DNA from: Oscillibacter hominis
GTDB lineage: Bacteria; Bacillota; Clostridia; Oscillospirales; Oscillospiraceae
Direction: 5' to 3'
NCBI RefSeq assembly: GCF_014334055.1
Contig: NZ_CP060490.1
Coordinates: 620,001-684,000 of the forward strand
Length of the DNA: 64,000 nt
Of this stretch, positions 37,428 to 46,297 are shown piece by piece. Positions within the stretch are counted from its first letter, which is position 1. Each line of letters begins with the position of its first letter. The translations under genes were made by a program, and so were the position numbers. A model generated the notes under the pieces. The model was not told the DNA's origin. It saw only the letters and a program-made list of their open reading frames with translations, and searched no databases.

Positions 37428-38090
37428 ATGAAGATCAAGGATCTGATCGCCGCGGTCCGGGACTACCCCGCTCTGCGGCAGGCGTTGGAGGAATCCAACA
37501 CTGAATTGGACCTCAGCCGGATGGAATGCGCGCAACTGCAGAGCAAGATCAATGAACTGGAACCGCTCGTCGATGAATACTACCAGGAGAGCTGCGGTAA
37601 GGAATATGCCGCCAATCAGGAGCGCCAGAAAGTGGAAACACTGAAGAAAGCCCTTGCGTCCTTTTGCCCGGCCCTGGACAGCACGGAGCAGCTCCGGCGG
37701 TTCTATGACACCATCGCCCCGGATTTTGATGATGGTGGTTTCCGCCTCTACGACGCCGCCCTGGCGATCTCCGGCTATCCCAATCTCCCCGGCGAGTTCC
37801 CCTATGAGGACAACCGCGGTGTCTTTGATGAGGCGGACGGTCATCAACTGCTGAAGTACCTGACCGCCCTGCACTTCCATGCCGTTCGGTGGGAGGTCGT
37901 GCCGGGGACACCTTATGAAAAGGCTGTCCTGTTGGATGTGGACACCGCCACCCCGGAGTACCGGGCCTTTGAAAAGCAGCTCTATACGCAGGCCCTGCGT
38001 GACTTAGGTTTTCAGGGCCTTCTGCCCCAGGAGCAGGAACGGCGGATCGGCAAGCAAAAAGAAAAACGGAAGGAAGGTGCTGAGCGATAG
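37428..38090 (+). CDS. ICE hypothetical protein with coiled coil
   Basis: A 220-residue protein: N-terminal coiled coil (about 15-60, LEESNTELDLSRMECAQLQS), a globular middle (FRLYDAALAISGYPNLPGEF) and a basic tail. No known family. It starts one base after the previous stop. Confidence 0.6.
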   Translation: MKIKDLIAAVRDYPALRQALEESNTELDLSRMECAQLQSKINELEPLVDEYYQESCGKEYAANQERQKVETLKKALASFCPALDSTEQLRRFYDTIAPDFDDGGFRLYDAALAISGYPNLPGEFPYEDNRGVFDEADGHQLLKYLTALHFHAVRWEVVPGTPYEKAVLLDVDTATPEYRAFEKQLYTQALRDLGFQGLLPQEQERRIGKQKEKRKEGAER

Positions 38091-38110
38091 AACAGAAACC
38101 TGACAATGGG

Positions 38111-38773
38111 ATGAGCAAGGATGCCTTCTGGGCGCTGATTCAGGAGGCAAAAACCGCCTGCGGCCAGGATCTGAACGCTATGGAGGACTACCTGCGGGAG
38201 CAGCTTGTGTCTATGGGGCCTGCCGCGGCGAAAAATTTCCATGACATTCTGCAAACCTATGAGGATCTGGCGGACCAATACGGCCTGTGGGACGCCGTCA
38301 GCGTGATCAAGGAGTATGGCTGTTCGGATGACGGTTTTATCGACTTCCGCGCCTGGCTGATCGCCCAGGGCAAAGAGGTGTACATGAATGCGCTGAGGGA
38401 TCCCGACACGCTGGCGGATATAGAGCCATACGGCGATTGCTGTTTCGAGTGCCTGTCCTATGTGGGCGATTACGCCTATGAGCAGCTCACCGGCCGCAGC
38501 GCCTACGACGAGATGGAACCAGACAGGATCGAGAAGATGCGGGACGAGCTAAAAAAGGATATCGTCTACAAAGACGGCATCCAATACCCCAGGGAGCCGA
38601 AGGACCTGCCACGGTTCCTACCCCGGCTGTGCGAAAAATACGGCGGGCCGGAGCGTTTCCTGGCGGCGCCATCCACATGGAATTACGACCTCCATGAGAT
38701 CCGCCGGCTGCTGGACGAGGGCAAGGTCCAGGACATGGCTACCAAAAAAGAGAAAGGGGGCGGCGCTCGGTGA
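38111..38773 (+). CDS. DUF4240-domain protein
   Basis: A 220-residue protein with the DUF4240 pattern (FWALIQEAK, FRAWLIAQGKEVYMNALRDP, ECLSYVGDYAYEQLTG). Such proteins resemble polymorphic-toxin immunity and WGR-linked proteins; the function here is unknown. Its end overlaps the actin-like gene by GTGA. Confidence 0.7.
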   Translation: MSKDAFWALIQEAKTACGQDLNAMEDYLREQLVSMGPAAAKNFHDILQTYEDLADQYGLWDAVSVIKEYGCSDDGFIDFRAWLIAQGKEVYMNALRDPDTLADIEPYGDCCFECLSYVGDYAYEQLTGRSAYDEMEPDRIEKMRDELKKDIVYKDGIQYPREPKDLPRFLPRLCEKYGGPERFLAAPSTWNYDLHEIRRLLDEGKVQDMATKKEKGGGAR

Positions 38774-39699
38774 GCGAGGGATACGTCATCGGCGTGGACC
38801 ACGGTTACGCAGCCATGAAAACTGTCCACGGTTCCTTCCCCTCGGGGCTGGTGGCCTATGAGCACGAGCCGTACACCCAGAAGAATGTGTTGGAATACGG
38901 CGGTACGTACTATGTGGTAGGCAGCGGCAGGCAGCCTCTGCAGAAAGACAAGACCCGGACGGAGGACTACTATCTGCTGACCCTGGCAGCCATCGCCAGG
39001 GAACTGGACTGCCGCAATGCCGAGCGCACCTGCTCCGTCATTCTGGCTGCCGGCCTGCCCCTGACCAGTTTTGGCCGGGACAAGAAGAAGTTCCGTGCCT
39101 ATCTGCTGCGGGACGGCAAACCGGTGCCCTTCCGCTATGAGGGCCGGGACTATACCGTCACCGTCCGGGATGTGAAACTGTTCCCCCAGGGCTATGCCGC
39201 TGTGCTGACCCAGACGGAGCTGCTGGATGAACCGTCCGTCATCGTGGCGGACATCGGTGGCTGGACAGTGGACCTGATGCGCTTGGACAACCGCCTCCCC
39301 AATGCCGCCACCTGCCGCAGCTTGGAGTGGGGCATGATCCGCTGCATCGATGAGATCAGCGAACAGGTGCGACGCGTCCTGGGTCTTTCTCTGACAACGG
39401 CGCAGATCGAGTGCGTCCTGCGGGGTGATGCCAGCAGCCTCCCGGACGAGGCGAAAGGAATCATCCATGCCCAGGCGGACCTGTATGTGCAGAACCTGCT
39501 CTCCACCATCACGGAGTGCGGCCTGGACACCCGCGCCATGCCTACTATTTTTATAGGCGGCGGAGCGGCGCTCATGAAGCGGCGTGTTTCGGCCACAAAC
39601 GGCCTGTGTCGGCCCGTGATCCTCGATGATGTATCCCTGAACGCCAAGGGCTATGAACGGCTTGTACGGCAGATGTCGGGGAGCGGCGCCCATGCCTGA
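38770..39699 (+). CDS. ParM/StbA-like actin-family protein
   Basis: A 309-residue actin-like ATPase: phosphate-1 region YVIGVDHGYAAMKT, phosphate-2 DIGGWTVDLMRL, adenosine loop IFIGGGAALM. In plasmids ParM filaments push DNA copies apart. The next, overlapping gene encodes a small protein suited as ParR. This suggests active partition of a circular or replicating ICE form. GTG start in a GTGA overlap. Confidence 0.85.
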   Translation: MSEGYVIGVDHGYAAMKTVHGSFPSGLVAYEHEPYTQKNVLEYGGTYYVVGSGRQPLQKDKTRTEDYYLLTLAAIARELDCRNAERTCSVILAAGLPLTSFGRDKKKFRAYLLRDGKPVPFRYEGRDYTVTVRDVKLFPQGYAAVLTQTELLDEPSVIVADIGGWTVDLMRLDNRLPNAATCRSLEWGMIRCIDEISEQVRRVLGLSLTTAQIECVLRGDASSLPDEAKGIIHAQADLYVQNLLSTITECGLDTRAMPTIFIGGGAALMKRRVSATNGLCRPVILDDVSLNAKGYERLVRQMSGSGAHA

Positions 39700-39988
39700 A
39701 AAGCGACGGCTCAGTCTTTCCTTCTCCCTGACTCAGCGGGAGCAGCGGAACGCATGGGAGCGCCTGTCCGCCGTTGCGCCCGGACAGCGCATGGACGCCG
39801 TGTGCAGGATGATCAACGGCTATATGGAACAACAGGAACTGCTGGAGGCCATTCGCGGCGCTATCCGGGAGGAACTGGCAGGCGTTTCCTTCCCAAAGAC
39901 CACTACGCAGCAGGAGCAGGCCGGGGCCGTCGATGAGGACGTCCTCGGCTTTCTCCGTGCGCTGCAGGAGGGAGATGATACCATCTGA
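39692..39988 (+). CDS. ParR-like small protein
   Basis: A 98-residue protein (MPEKRRLSLSFSLTQREQRN) with a predicted N-terminal strand plus two helices, as in ribbon-helix-helix centromere-binding proteins, and a helical C-terminus. ATG 39692 overlaps the ParM-like gene. Assigned mainly by position and size. Confidence 0.6.
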   Translation: MPEKRRLSLSFSLTQREQRNAWERLSAVAPGQRMDAVCRMINGYMEQQELLEAIRGAIREELAGVSFPKTTTQQEQAGAVDEDVLGFLRALQEGDDTI

Positions 39989-40002
39989 TTCGATATTTTG
40001 AT

Positions 40003-41142
40003 ATGTTCGCCGGGATCGGCGGCTTTCGGGCGGGGCTGACCCGCGTCGGCGGCTTCCAGTGCGTCGGACACTGCGAGATCGACAAATATGCCGAAGCCAG
40101 TTACCGCGCGATCCACGACATCAGGAAGGAGGAGCGATACTATCCAGACGCCCGAGCCATTGACCCCAACGACCTGCCCGACTTCGACCTTTTGTGTGGG
40201 GGATTCCCCTGCCAGGCGTTTTCTCTCGCTGGCCGCAGAAAAGGATTTGACGATGCAAGAGGTACTCTCTTCTTTGAAATTGCCCGCCTGGCTGAAACCA
40301 GACGGCCTTCGTATCTTCTGCTCGAGAACGTGCCAGGACTGCTTAACCATGACGGCGGCCGGACGTTTGCGGCCATCCTCTCCGCGCTTTCTGACCTGGG
40401 GTACCATGTCGAATGGGCTGTGCTTAACAGCAAACATTTTGGAGTCCCGCAGTCAAGGAGGAGGGTGTTCCTTATCTGCTATCTTGATCCCCGATGCGCC
40501 GGAAAAATATTACCTGTCTTCGGAAATGGTGCAAAAGCTCTTATACAACTCATCGGCGGGGCGCAAGGACACCGGGTCTATGACCCAGAAGGAGTAGCCT
40601 GTACCCAGACAGCCGGTGGTGGCGGCCTCGGTGTGAAAACCGGGTTATACCTGCTGCCGCCGGACGCGCCCTTTGTGGATCTGTGTGCGGGGCATCCGAA
40701 ACGGACGCAGCAATCCCGATGCATCACTGCCCGCTATGGGCAGACGACGCTGTCCAATCATAAGGCGGAACGCTCCGGGGCGCTGCTGATCAAGGAAGCC
40801 ACCCGAAAAGGCTATCAGGAGGCGGCGCCTGGCGACAGCGTGGACTTGGGCTATCCGGGCAGCGCCACACGCGCCGGTCGGGTCGGGGTCGGTGTCGCCC
40901 ATGACGCCGCCAGTGTGCAGGGCATTGTGGAGCGCGGCGGACGCATCCGCCGCCTGATGCCCAGGGAGTGCCTGCGCCTGCAGGGCTTTGACGATGAGCA
41001 AATCGACAAGATCCTCGCCATCAACTCGGACGCCCAAGCCTACAAGCAGGCAGGCAACAGCGTCACCGTTACAGTGATCGAGGCCATTGGCCGGCGCATC
41101 CGGGCCGTGGACGAGGCTTTGCGAAAGGAGGCGGCTGCGTGA
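40003..41142 (+). CDS. C5-cytosine DNA methyltransferase
   Basis: A protein of about 379 residues that moves a methyl group from SAM to cytosine C5 in DNA. Motif I MFAGIGGFRAG, motif IV GGFPCQAFS (catalytic Cys about residue 68), motif VI ENVPG, motif VIII QSRRRVFL, motif X QAGNSVTVTV. The family N-terminus MRYFDMFAG is matched by IRYFDMFAG if translation starts at ATT 39988 (or CTG 39985), overlapping the previous TGA. ATG 40003 is the first canonical start but has no RBS at normal distance. No restriction partner is encoded nearby, so it is an orphan, perhaps anti-restriction. Confidence 0.85.
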   Translation: MFAGIGGFRAGLTRVGGFQCVGHCEIDKYAEASYRAIHDIRKEERYYPDARAIDPNDLPDFDLLCGGFPCQAFSLAGRRKGFDDARGTLFFEIARLAETRRPSYLLLENVPGLLNHDGGRTFAAILSALSDLGYHVEWAVLNSKHFGVPQSRRRVFLICYLDPRCAGKILPVFGNGAKALIQLIGGAQGHRVYDPEGVACTQTAGGGGLGVKTGLYLLPPDAPFVDLCAGHPKRTQQSRCITARYGQTTLSNHKAERSGALLIKEATRKGYQEAAPGDSVDLGYPGSATRAGRVGVGVAHDAASVQGIVERGGRIRRLMPRECLRLQGFDDEQIDKILAINSDAQAYKQAGNSVTVTVIEAIGRRIRAVDEALRKEAAA

Positions 41143-42101
41143 CCGGGATGAAGGACCAGTATTTCGGCGTCGAGGTGGAGATGACCGGCATCACCCGTGA
41201 ACAGGCCGCGCAGGCGCTGGCAGATTATTTCGGAACGATCCCACAGTACAAAGGTGGGGTTTATGATGCATGGGTCGTCAAAGACACAGAAAACAAAGAG
41301 TGGAAACTGATGAGTGACGGAAGCATCCGTGCAGAGCGAAAGACATTGCATGGCTACGAACAAACAAATAACAGGCAATATAAAGTGGAGATGGTTTCGC
41401 CCAAACTGACCTATGCGGAGCTGCCAAAGTTCCAAGAGTGTGTGCGGCAGATCCGGCATGCGGGGGCAAAGGTCAACAGTTCCTGCGGCCTGCACATCCA
41501 TGTGGACGCGGCCAACCACAACCGCCAGAGCTTGAAAAACCTCCTGAGCATCATGTACGCCAAAGAGGACATTTTGTTCAAGGCCCTGCAGGTGAATGAG
41601 GCCCGTGCCGCCCGCTGGTGCCAAAAGGTGCGGGAACCCATGCTGCGGCAGGCCCGCACCCTCTCCGCTGAGGAAACCAAGGATCTGACACAGCTGGAGA
41701 GCATTTGGTATGAAGGGGAGGTCAGCGCAGGAGAGCATTACAACTGGACACGCTATTATGCCTTAAACCTGCACTCGGTGTTCTATCGCGGCACGGTGGA
41801 GTGGCGCTGTTTCAACTCCACCCTCCATGCAGGCCGTGCCGCGGCGTACATCAACCTGTGCCTCGCCATGTCGGCCCAGGCCATAGCCCAGCGCAGCACT
41901 GTCATGCGGAAAACCCACAGCGACAATGAACTATTCACTTTCCGTGTATGGCTGGTGCGCCTGGGCCTCAACGGGCCGGAGTTTAAGAACACCCGCGACC
42001 ATCTGCTGGCCAACTTAGATGGTGACCGTGCCTGGCGCTACGACAAGGACAGTTACGAAGTCAACAAAAAGAAGAAAAAGAACCGAGAGATGGAGAGGTG
42101 A
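41139..42101 (+). CDS. Amidoligase family protein
   Basis: A 320-residue protein of the amidoligase-2 family (GCS/glutamine-synthetase-like fold): YFGVEVEMTGITREQA, CGLHIHVDA with the metal-binding His pair, VEWRCFNSTLHAG. The family is predicted to form amide bonds between amino acids or peptides, possibly tagging proteins or cell-wall peptides. A gamma-glutamylcyclotransferase-fold gene lies two genes downstream, a known association. GTG start, GTGA overlap. Confidence 0.85.
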   Translation: MTGMKDQYFGVEVEMTGITREQAAQALADYFGTIPQYKGGVYDAWVVKDTENKEWKLMSDGSIRAERKTLHGYEQTNNRQYKVEMVSPKLTYAELPKFQECVRQIRHAGAKVNSSCGLHIHVDAANHNRQSLKNLLSIMYAKEDILFKALQVNEARAARWCQKVREPMLRQARTLSAEETKDLTQLESIWYEGEVSAGEHYNWTRYYALNLHSVFYRGTVEWRCFNSTLHAGRAAAYINLCLAMSAQAIAQRSTVMRKTHSDNELFTFRVWLVRLGLNGPEFKNTRDHLLANLDGDRAWRYDKDSYEVNKKKKKNREMER

Positions 42102-42105
42102 CGAG

Positions 42106-42354
42106 ATGAAGATCCGCATTGAAGAAGATATCCTGTCCGGTACCGGGGCGGAGATCATGGACCAGCTGCGCGCCCGTGTATTTGACCCCACGGAGTTCCC
42201 TGACACGGAGAGTTACATCTGGTTCCTGCGAAACAATGTGGTGCGTACCACCGGCCTGGACTTCCCACTGCCAGAGGGGGATGTGGAGCAGCAGGCCCGC
42301 ATGATGTTCTCCCAGTTGGCGAAAGTAGGTGCCCTCACGATTCTGGAGGACTGA
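42106..42354 (+). CDS. Small ICE hypothetical protein
   Basis: An 82-residue acidic protein (MKIRIEEDILSGTGAEIMDQ...), starting 4 bases after the amidoligase stop with GAGAGGTGA upstream. No family recognised. It sits between the amidoligase and cyclotransferase genes. Confidence 0.65.
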   Translation: MKIRIEEDILSGTGAEIMDQLRARVFDPTEFPDTESYIWFLRNNVVRTTGLDFPLPEGDVEQQARMMFSQLAKVGALTILED

Positions 42355-42355
42355 T

Positions 42356-42898
42356 ATGGCGGAACGGTTGTATTTTGCCTATGGCAGCAATATCAATCTG
42401 GAGCAGATGGCTGTCCGCTGTCCCGCCGCTCAAGTGGTTGGACCTGCGGTGCTGGATGGCTATGAACTGCTGTTCCGCGGCAACCGGCGCGGAACCGGCG
42501 TCGCTACCATCGAGCCTTTGCCTGGCAGCCAGGTCCACGGCCTTCTGTGGAAGCTGACGCCGGAGTGTGAGCGATCCTTGGACGTCTATGAGGGATACCC
42601 GCGCCTGTATGAGAAAGAGAATATCACGGTCCGCACCGGGGACGGCAAAGACGTGGTCGTCATGGCCTACATCATGACAGGGGAACTATGGCGGGATCCC
42701 ACTATCCCTTCTCCCGCCTACTATGGCGGCATTCTGGAGGGATACCGCCAAAACGGCCTGCCGGTGCCGGAACTGGAGGCCGCGCTGAAAAATGTGCACG
42801 ACGAGGTGCGGCAGGCCCGGCACTTTGAGCGCATGCAGGAAATGGACCTGTTTTTCGGCGAAAAGCCAGGCAGGAAGAAGGGCCACCATGAGCGATAA
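42356..42898 (+). CDS. Gamma-glutamylcyclotransferase (AIG2-like) family protein
   Basis: A 180-residue protein with the family's N-terminal YFAYGSNINLEQM loop and the catalytic Glu region (YEGYPRLYEKENITV). The fold cyclises gamma-glutamyl groups, releasing 5-oxoproline, so it could undo bonds made by the amidoligase two genes upstream. ATG 42356 directly follows the previous stop. Confidence 0.85.
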   Translation: MAERLYFAYGSNINLEQMAVRCPAAQVVGPAVLDGYELLFRGNRRGTGVATIEPLPGSQVHGLLWKLTPECERSLDVYEGYPRLYEKENITVRTGDGKDVVVMAYIMTGELWRDPTIPSPAYYGGILEGYRQNGLPVPELEAALKNVHDEVRQARHFERMQEMDLFFGEKPGRKKGHHER

Positions 42899-42916
42899 AG
42901 GAAAGAGAGGCGCGGT

Positions 42917-43315
42917 ATGGCAAGAAAAACCATCTCTCTGACGGGAGAACTACACATGAATGCCACAGGATTTTCCGTAACCGTAGATGCACTGGAAACA
43001 TTGAAAATCGTTGGTATCGCATATGGTGTTTATGACCATGCGGAAGATCTGCGGGATTGCCGTGTCACACTGGAGAATGGTGAGCGGCCGGCACTGGTTG
43101 TTCAGGAAGATGTCAGCCTGCATGGAAGTCCCTTTTGGGAAACCGTGCGTACCATTACAGATGACCCGGAACGGATCCGGCAATATGTGGCATTTCGGGA
43201 AACGCTAAAAATGTTCCAACAGATAGAACGGGAGCGCGAAGTTGTGCAACGGGATACAGGCCGCAGCAGTCAACAGGGCGCTCCCGCCAAGAGGAAGGAT
43301 TGCCATGAGCGATAA
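42917..43315 (+). CDS. ICE hypothetical protein
   Basis: A 132-residue protein (MARKTISLTGELHMNATGFS...). Beta-rich N-terminal half and a charged helical C-terminus. Somewhat less GC-rich than neighbours. No family recognised; overlaps the next gene by 11 bases. Confidence 0.6.
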   Translation: MARKTISLTGELHMNATGFSVTVDALETLKIVGIAYGVYDHAEDLRDCRVTLENGERPALVVQEDVSLHGSPFWETVRTITDDPERIRQYVAFRETLKMFQQIEREREVVQRDTGRSSQQGAPAKRKDCHER

Positions 43316-43685
43316 CCATCTGACAATCCTCGTTGTAGAGCCGGGGAAACCGCCATATCCCCGGCAGATCCCAGACACCCTGCAGGCCATGCAGGAGATT
43401 GTCGGCGGGGACATCGACGCCACATACCCCTATGAGGATCCCGTGGCGCTTATATTTAACAGCAGCGGCAAGTTTGCTGGCCTGCAGCCAAACCGCCTCC
43501 TCCGGCTGGAAAACGGGGATCCGTATGATGTTGTGTGCGGCACCTTTTTCCTCGCCGGCCTCGGCGGGGAAACCTTTGTGTCTTTGACGCCGGAACAGCT
43601 TCGAAAATATGAATCCCTGTACAGCCGGGAGATGTTGTTCCCACTCCCCAAAAAGAAAGAGAGAAGGAATGAGCATGAAAGATAA
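43305..43685 (+). CDS. DUF3846 protein
   Basis: A 126-residue protein matching DUF3846 (LTILVVEPGKPPYPRQIPDT, VGGDIDATYPYEDPVALIFN, GDPYDVVCGTFFLAGL). Common in Firmicutes ICEs and phages; function unknown. ATG 43305 follows GAGGAAGG. Confidence 0.75.
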   Translation: MSDNHLTILVVEPGKPPYPRQIPDTLQAMQEIVGGDIDATYPYEDPVALIFNSSGKFAGLQPNRLLRLENGDPYDVVCGTFFLAGLGGETFVSLTPEQLRKYESLYSREMLFPLPKKKERRNEHER

Positions 43686-44826
43686 GACCATTCTGACAGC
43701 GGAGTCCGTCACAGCGGGCCACCCGGACAAGCTGTGCGACACCATAGCGGATACTGTGCTGGACTGCTGCCTGGAACACGACCCCAACGCCCGCGTCGCC
43801 TGTGAAGTTCTGGCGACGGCGGGCAAATTTGTGGTGGCCGGCGAGATTAGCGCGCTGACGATCCCGGATATCTCTTCCATCGTGCGCGACACGGTGCGCC
43901 GGGCCGGATACAACTGCAGGGACTTTGATGTGGAGGTTCTCATCCACCCCCAAAGCCCGGACATTGCAGACGCTGTCGCAGACAGCGGCCAAGCAGGTGC
44001 CGGCGATCAGGGCATCATGTACGGCTACGCCTGCAGTGAAACAGAAAATCTCCTGCCACTGCCGGTAGTGCTGGCCCACCGCCTGACCGCCCTGCTTACC
44101 TGTGCGCGGACGATGGGCAGGATCAGCGGCCTGCGGCCGGACGGAAAGGCGCAGGTGTCTGTGGAGTATGTCTTCGGCGCACCCCGGCGGATCTCCGCCA
44201 TCGTCCTCTCCTGCCAGCATGCGGAGGATAAGGATCTGTCCCAACTGCGGGAGGAACTGCTGGAATTCGTCATCCAGCCAGCCCTCCGCATCTTCCCCGC
44301 GGATGAGGACACGGAGATTTTCATCAATCCCTCCGGCCGCTTTGTACTGGGTGGGATCGAGGCGGACACCGGCCTGACCGGCCGCAAACTGATGGTGGAC
44401 ACCTATGGAGGGCTGGCCCCCCACGGCGGCGGCGCGCTGTCCGGCAAGGATGGGACCAAGGTGGACCGCAGCGGCGCCTACATGGCCCGCTGCATCGCCA
44501 AGAATATTGTGGCCGCCGGCCTCGCGGAGAAATGCACAGTCGCTCTGGCCTATGCAATCGGGCGGGCCGATCCGGTGGCCGTCGACGTGGATACCCACCT
44601 CACCGGTACATACTCGGACAAACTGCTGGAACAGGCGGTCCGCTGTTTCTTTGACCTCACGCCCGCAGGTATGATCCATACCCTGCAGTTGAACCAGCCG
44701 ATTTTTGCGGACGCCTGCAACTATGGCCACTTTACCAGGGCAAACCTGCCGTGGGAGCAGACCGGTCAGGCCGGAAAGTTTGCGGAGCTGTGTGCGCAGT
44801 TGGATCACGGAGATGGTGGCGGCTGA
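43675..44826 (+). CDS. metK: S-adenosylmethionine synthetase
   Basis: A 383-residue enzyme joining ATP and methionine to SAM. It has SVTAGHPDKLCD, GAGDQGIMYGYA (about residue 107) and the GGLAPHGGGALSGKDGTKVD loop. ATG 43675 has GAAGG 7 bases upstream; ATG 43669 is too close to it. It is a second, element-borne MetK, clearly divergent from usual chromosomal ones in length and loops. Being in one operon with two DNA methyltransferases, it may raise SAM supply in a new host. Confidence 0.85.
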   Translation: MKDKTILTAESVTAGHPDKLCDTIADTVLDCCLEHDPNARVACEVLATAGKFVVAGEISALTIPDISSIVRDTVRRAGYNCRDFDVEVLIHPQSPDIADAVADSGQAGAGDQGIMYGYACSETENLLPLPVVLAHRLTALLTCARTMGRISGLRPDGKAQVSVEYVFGAPRRISAIVLSCQHAEDKDLSQLREELLEFVIQPALRIFPADEDTEIFINPSGRFVLGGIEADTGLTGRKLMVDTYGGLAPHGGGALSGKDGTKVDRSGAYMARCIAKNIVAAGLAEKCTVALAYAIGRADPVAVDVDTHLTGTYSDKLLEQAVRCFFDLTPAGMIHTLQLNQPIFADACNYGHFTRANLPWEQTGQAGKFAELCAQLDHGDGGG

Positions 44827-45566
44827 AATATATAGCATCCTGTTCTTTTGGTAAGGACAGCATCGCCACCATCCTGCTGGCGCTCCGCTACGGGGAACCG
44901 CTGGATGAGGCGGTGTACTGCGAAGTTATGTTTGACAGCCATATCTCCGGCGAGGTGCCGGAACACCGGGACTTCATCTATGGCACGGCCATCCCCGCAC
45001 TGGAGCGCATGGGCGTAAAGATCCGCATTCTTCGTGGGCTGCAGACCTATGTGGGGCTGTTCACCGGGCGGATCACCCGCGGGCCGAAAAAGGGCCTGCT
45101 CCGCTCCTTTCCCATCTGTGGGCGATGCGCCGTCCAGCGGGACTGCAAACTGAAACCGATTTTACGGTACCAGAGAAGCCTCCCGCCGGACACGGTCCAA
45201 TACATCGGCATCGCCAGGGATGAGCAGGAGCGGCTGCTCCGGCTGGACGGACGCCGTGTTTCCCTGTTGGACAAGTATGGCTATACGGAACAGGACGCAA
45301 AGCAGCTCTGCCGGGAGGCGGGGCTGCTTTCTCCTGTCTATGACTTCACCGACAGGGGCGGCTGCTGGTTCTGCCCCAACGCCAGGCGACGGGAACTCCG
45401 CCATCTCTATGACCACCACCCGGATCTGTGGGCCAGGATGCTGGAACTGCAGGCCCTGCCGGGAAAGGTCACTGAGAAGTTTAACCGGACCACGACATTT
45501 TCGGAAATTGACGCAGGTTTTCGGCGTGAAGATGAACAACTCAGCCTATGGAAAAACGCCGCATAG
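44823..45566 (+). CDS. PAPS reductase-family PP-loop protein
   Basis: About 247 residues. PP-loop motif SCSFGKDSIATILLAL binds ATP; cysteine clusters CGRCAVQRDC and GGCWFCPN suggest a metal or Fe-S site. The family includes sulfonucleotide reductases and DndC-type proteins. The expected first residues (M)KYIASCSFGKDS begin at CTG 44823, which overlaps the metK stop as CTGA with GGAG 10 bases upstream; in-frame GTG 44790 or ATG 44751 would overlap metK more. No other phosphorothioation genes are seen. Confidence 0.75.
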   Translation: MKYIASCSFGKDSIATILLALRYGEPLDEAVYCEVMFDSHISGEVPEHRDFIYGTAIPALERMGVKIRILRGLQTYVGLFTGRITRGPKKGLLRSFPICGRCAVQRDCKLKPILRYQRSLPPDTVQYIGIARDEQERLLRLDGRRVSLLDKYGYTEQDAKQLCREAGLLSPVYDFTDRGGCWFCPNARRRELRHLYDHHPDLWARMLELQALPGKVTEKFNRTTTFSEIDAGFRREDEQLSLWKNAA

Positions 45567-45583
45567 CGGTGAAGGGAGGTTTC

Positions 45584-46297
45584 ATGCCAAATCATATCAC
45601 AAATTTGATCTCATTTGGAGATCAGCCGGAGCAGGTCGCCGCTTTCCATCAAATGCTGCGGGATCTGCGCCAGAAGGATGGTGTTTACGGGAGCATCGAT
45701 TTTAACAAACTCATCCCTATGCCAAAAGCCTTAGACATTGAATCCGGAACCAGGACAACCAACGGCCTTGACGCATATCGCCGGTTTATAACTGGTGACA
45801 AAGCCGGCGCGGAAGCTTTCCAAAAAGAACATCCGGAGGAATGGGCGCTTGGGAAACAGGCGTATGAGAATATTCAGCAGTACGGTTCCCCCACCTGGTA
45901 CGAGTGGTGTAATAAAAATTGGGGAACCAAATGGAATGCGTATTCCTGTGTGGAACTGGGTAAGGATGATGATACCCTGGAGTTCTTTACTGCCTGGAGC
46001 AGCGTCCCGACAATTTTGGAGGCCCTTTCGAGAAAGTACCCGGATCAGACTATCTCCTACTGCTGGGCAGACGAGGACATCGGGAGCAATGTGGGAGAGG
46101 CTGTATACAAAAACGGAGAAATGATCGATGCAAACATCCCGGAACCCGGATCCAGAGAGGCGTATGAACTGGCGTCGGATATCATGGGGATCGACCTTGC
46201 AGACTTTGACCTCTATCTCTCTGCGGATAAAAGCACCTATGAGTACCATGAGGACCCATCCAAAACAAAACGCACCAAGGATGGGCCGGCGAGATGA
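45584..46297 (+). CDS. Api92-like ferredoxin-fold protein
   Basis: A 237-residue protein of the YubB/Api92 (DUF1281) type: MPNHITNLISFGD, FNKLIPMPKALDIESG, YEWCNKNWGTKWNAY, FFTAWSSVPTILEALS. Found in phages and conjugative elements; function unknown. ATG 45584 follows GGGAGG. Lower GC than neighbours. ATGA overlap with the next gene. Confidence 0.75.
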   Translation: MPNHITNLISFGDQPEQVAAFHQMLRDLRQKDGVYGSIDFNKLIPMPKALDIESGTRTTNGLDAYRRFITGDKAGAEAFQKEHPEEWALGKQAYENIQQYGSPTWYEWCNKNWGTKWNAYSCVELGKDDDTLEFFTAWSSVPTILEALSRKYPDQTISYCWADEDIGSNVGEAVYKNGEMIDANIPEPGSREAYELASDIMGIDLADFDLYLSADKSTYEYHEDPSKTKRTKDGPAR

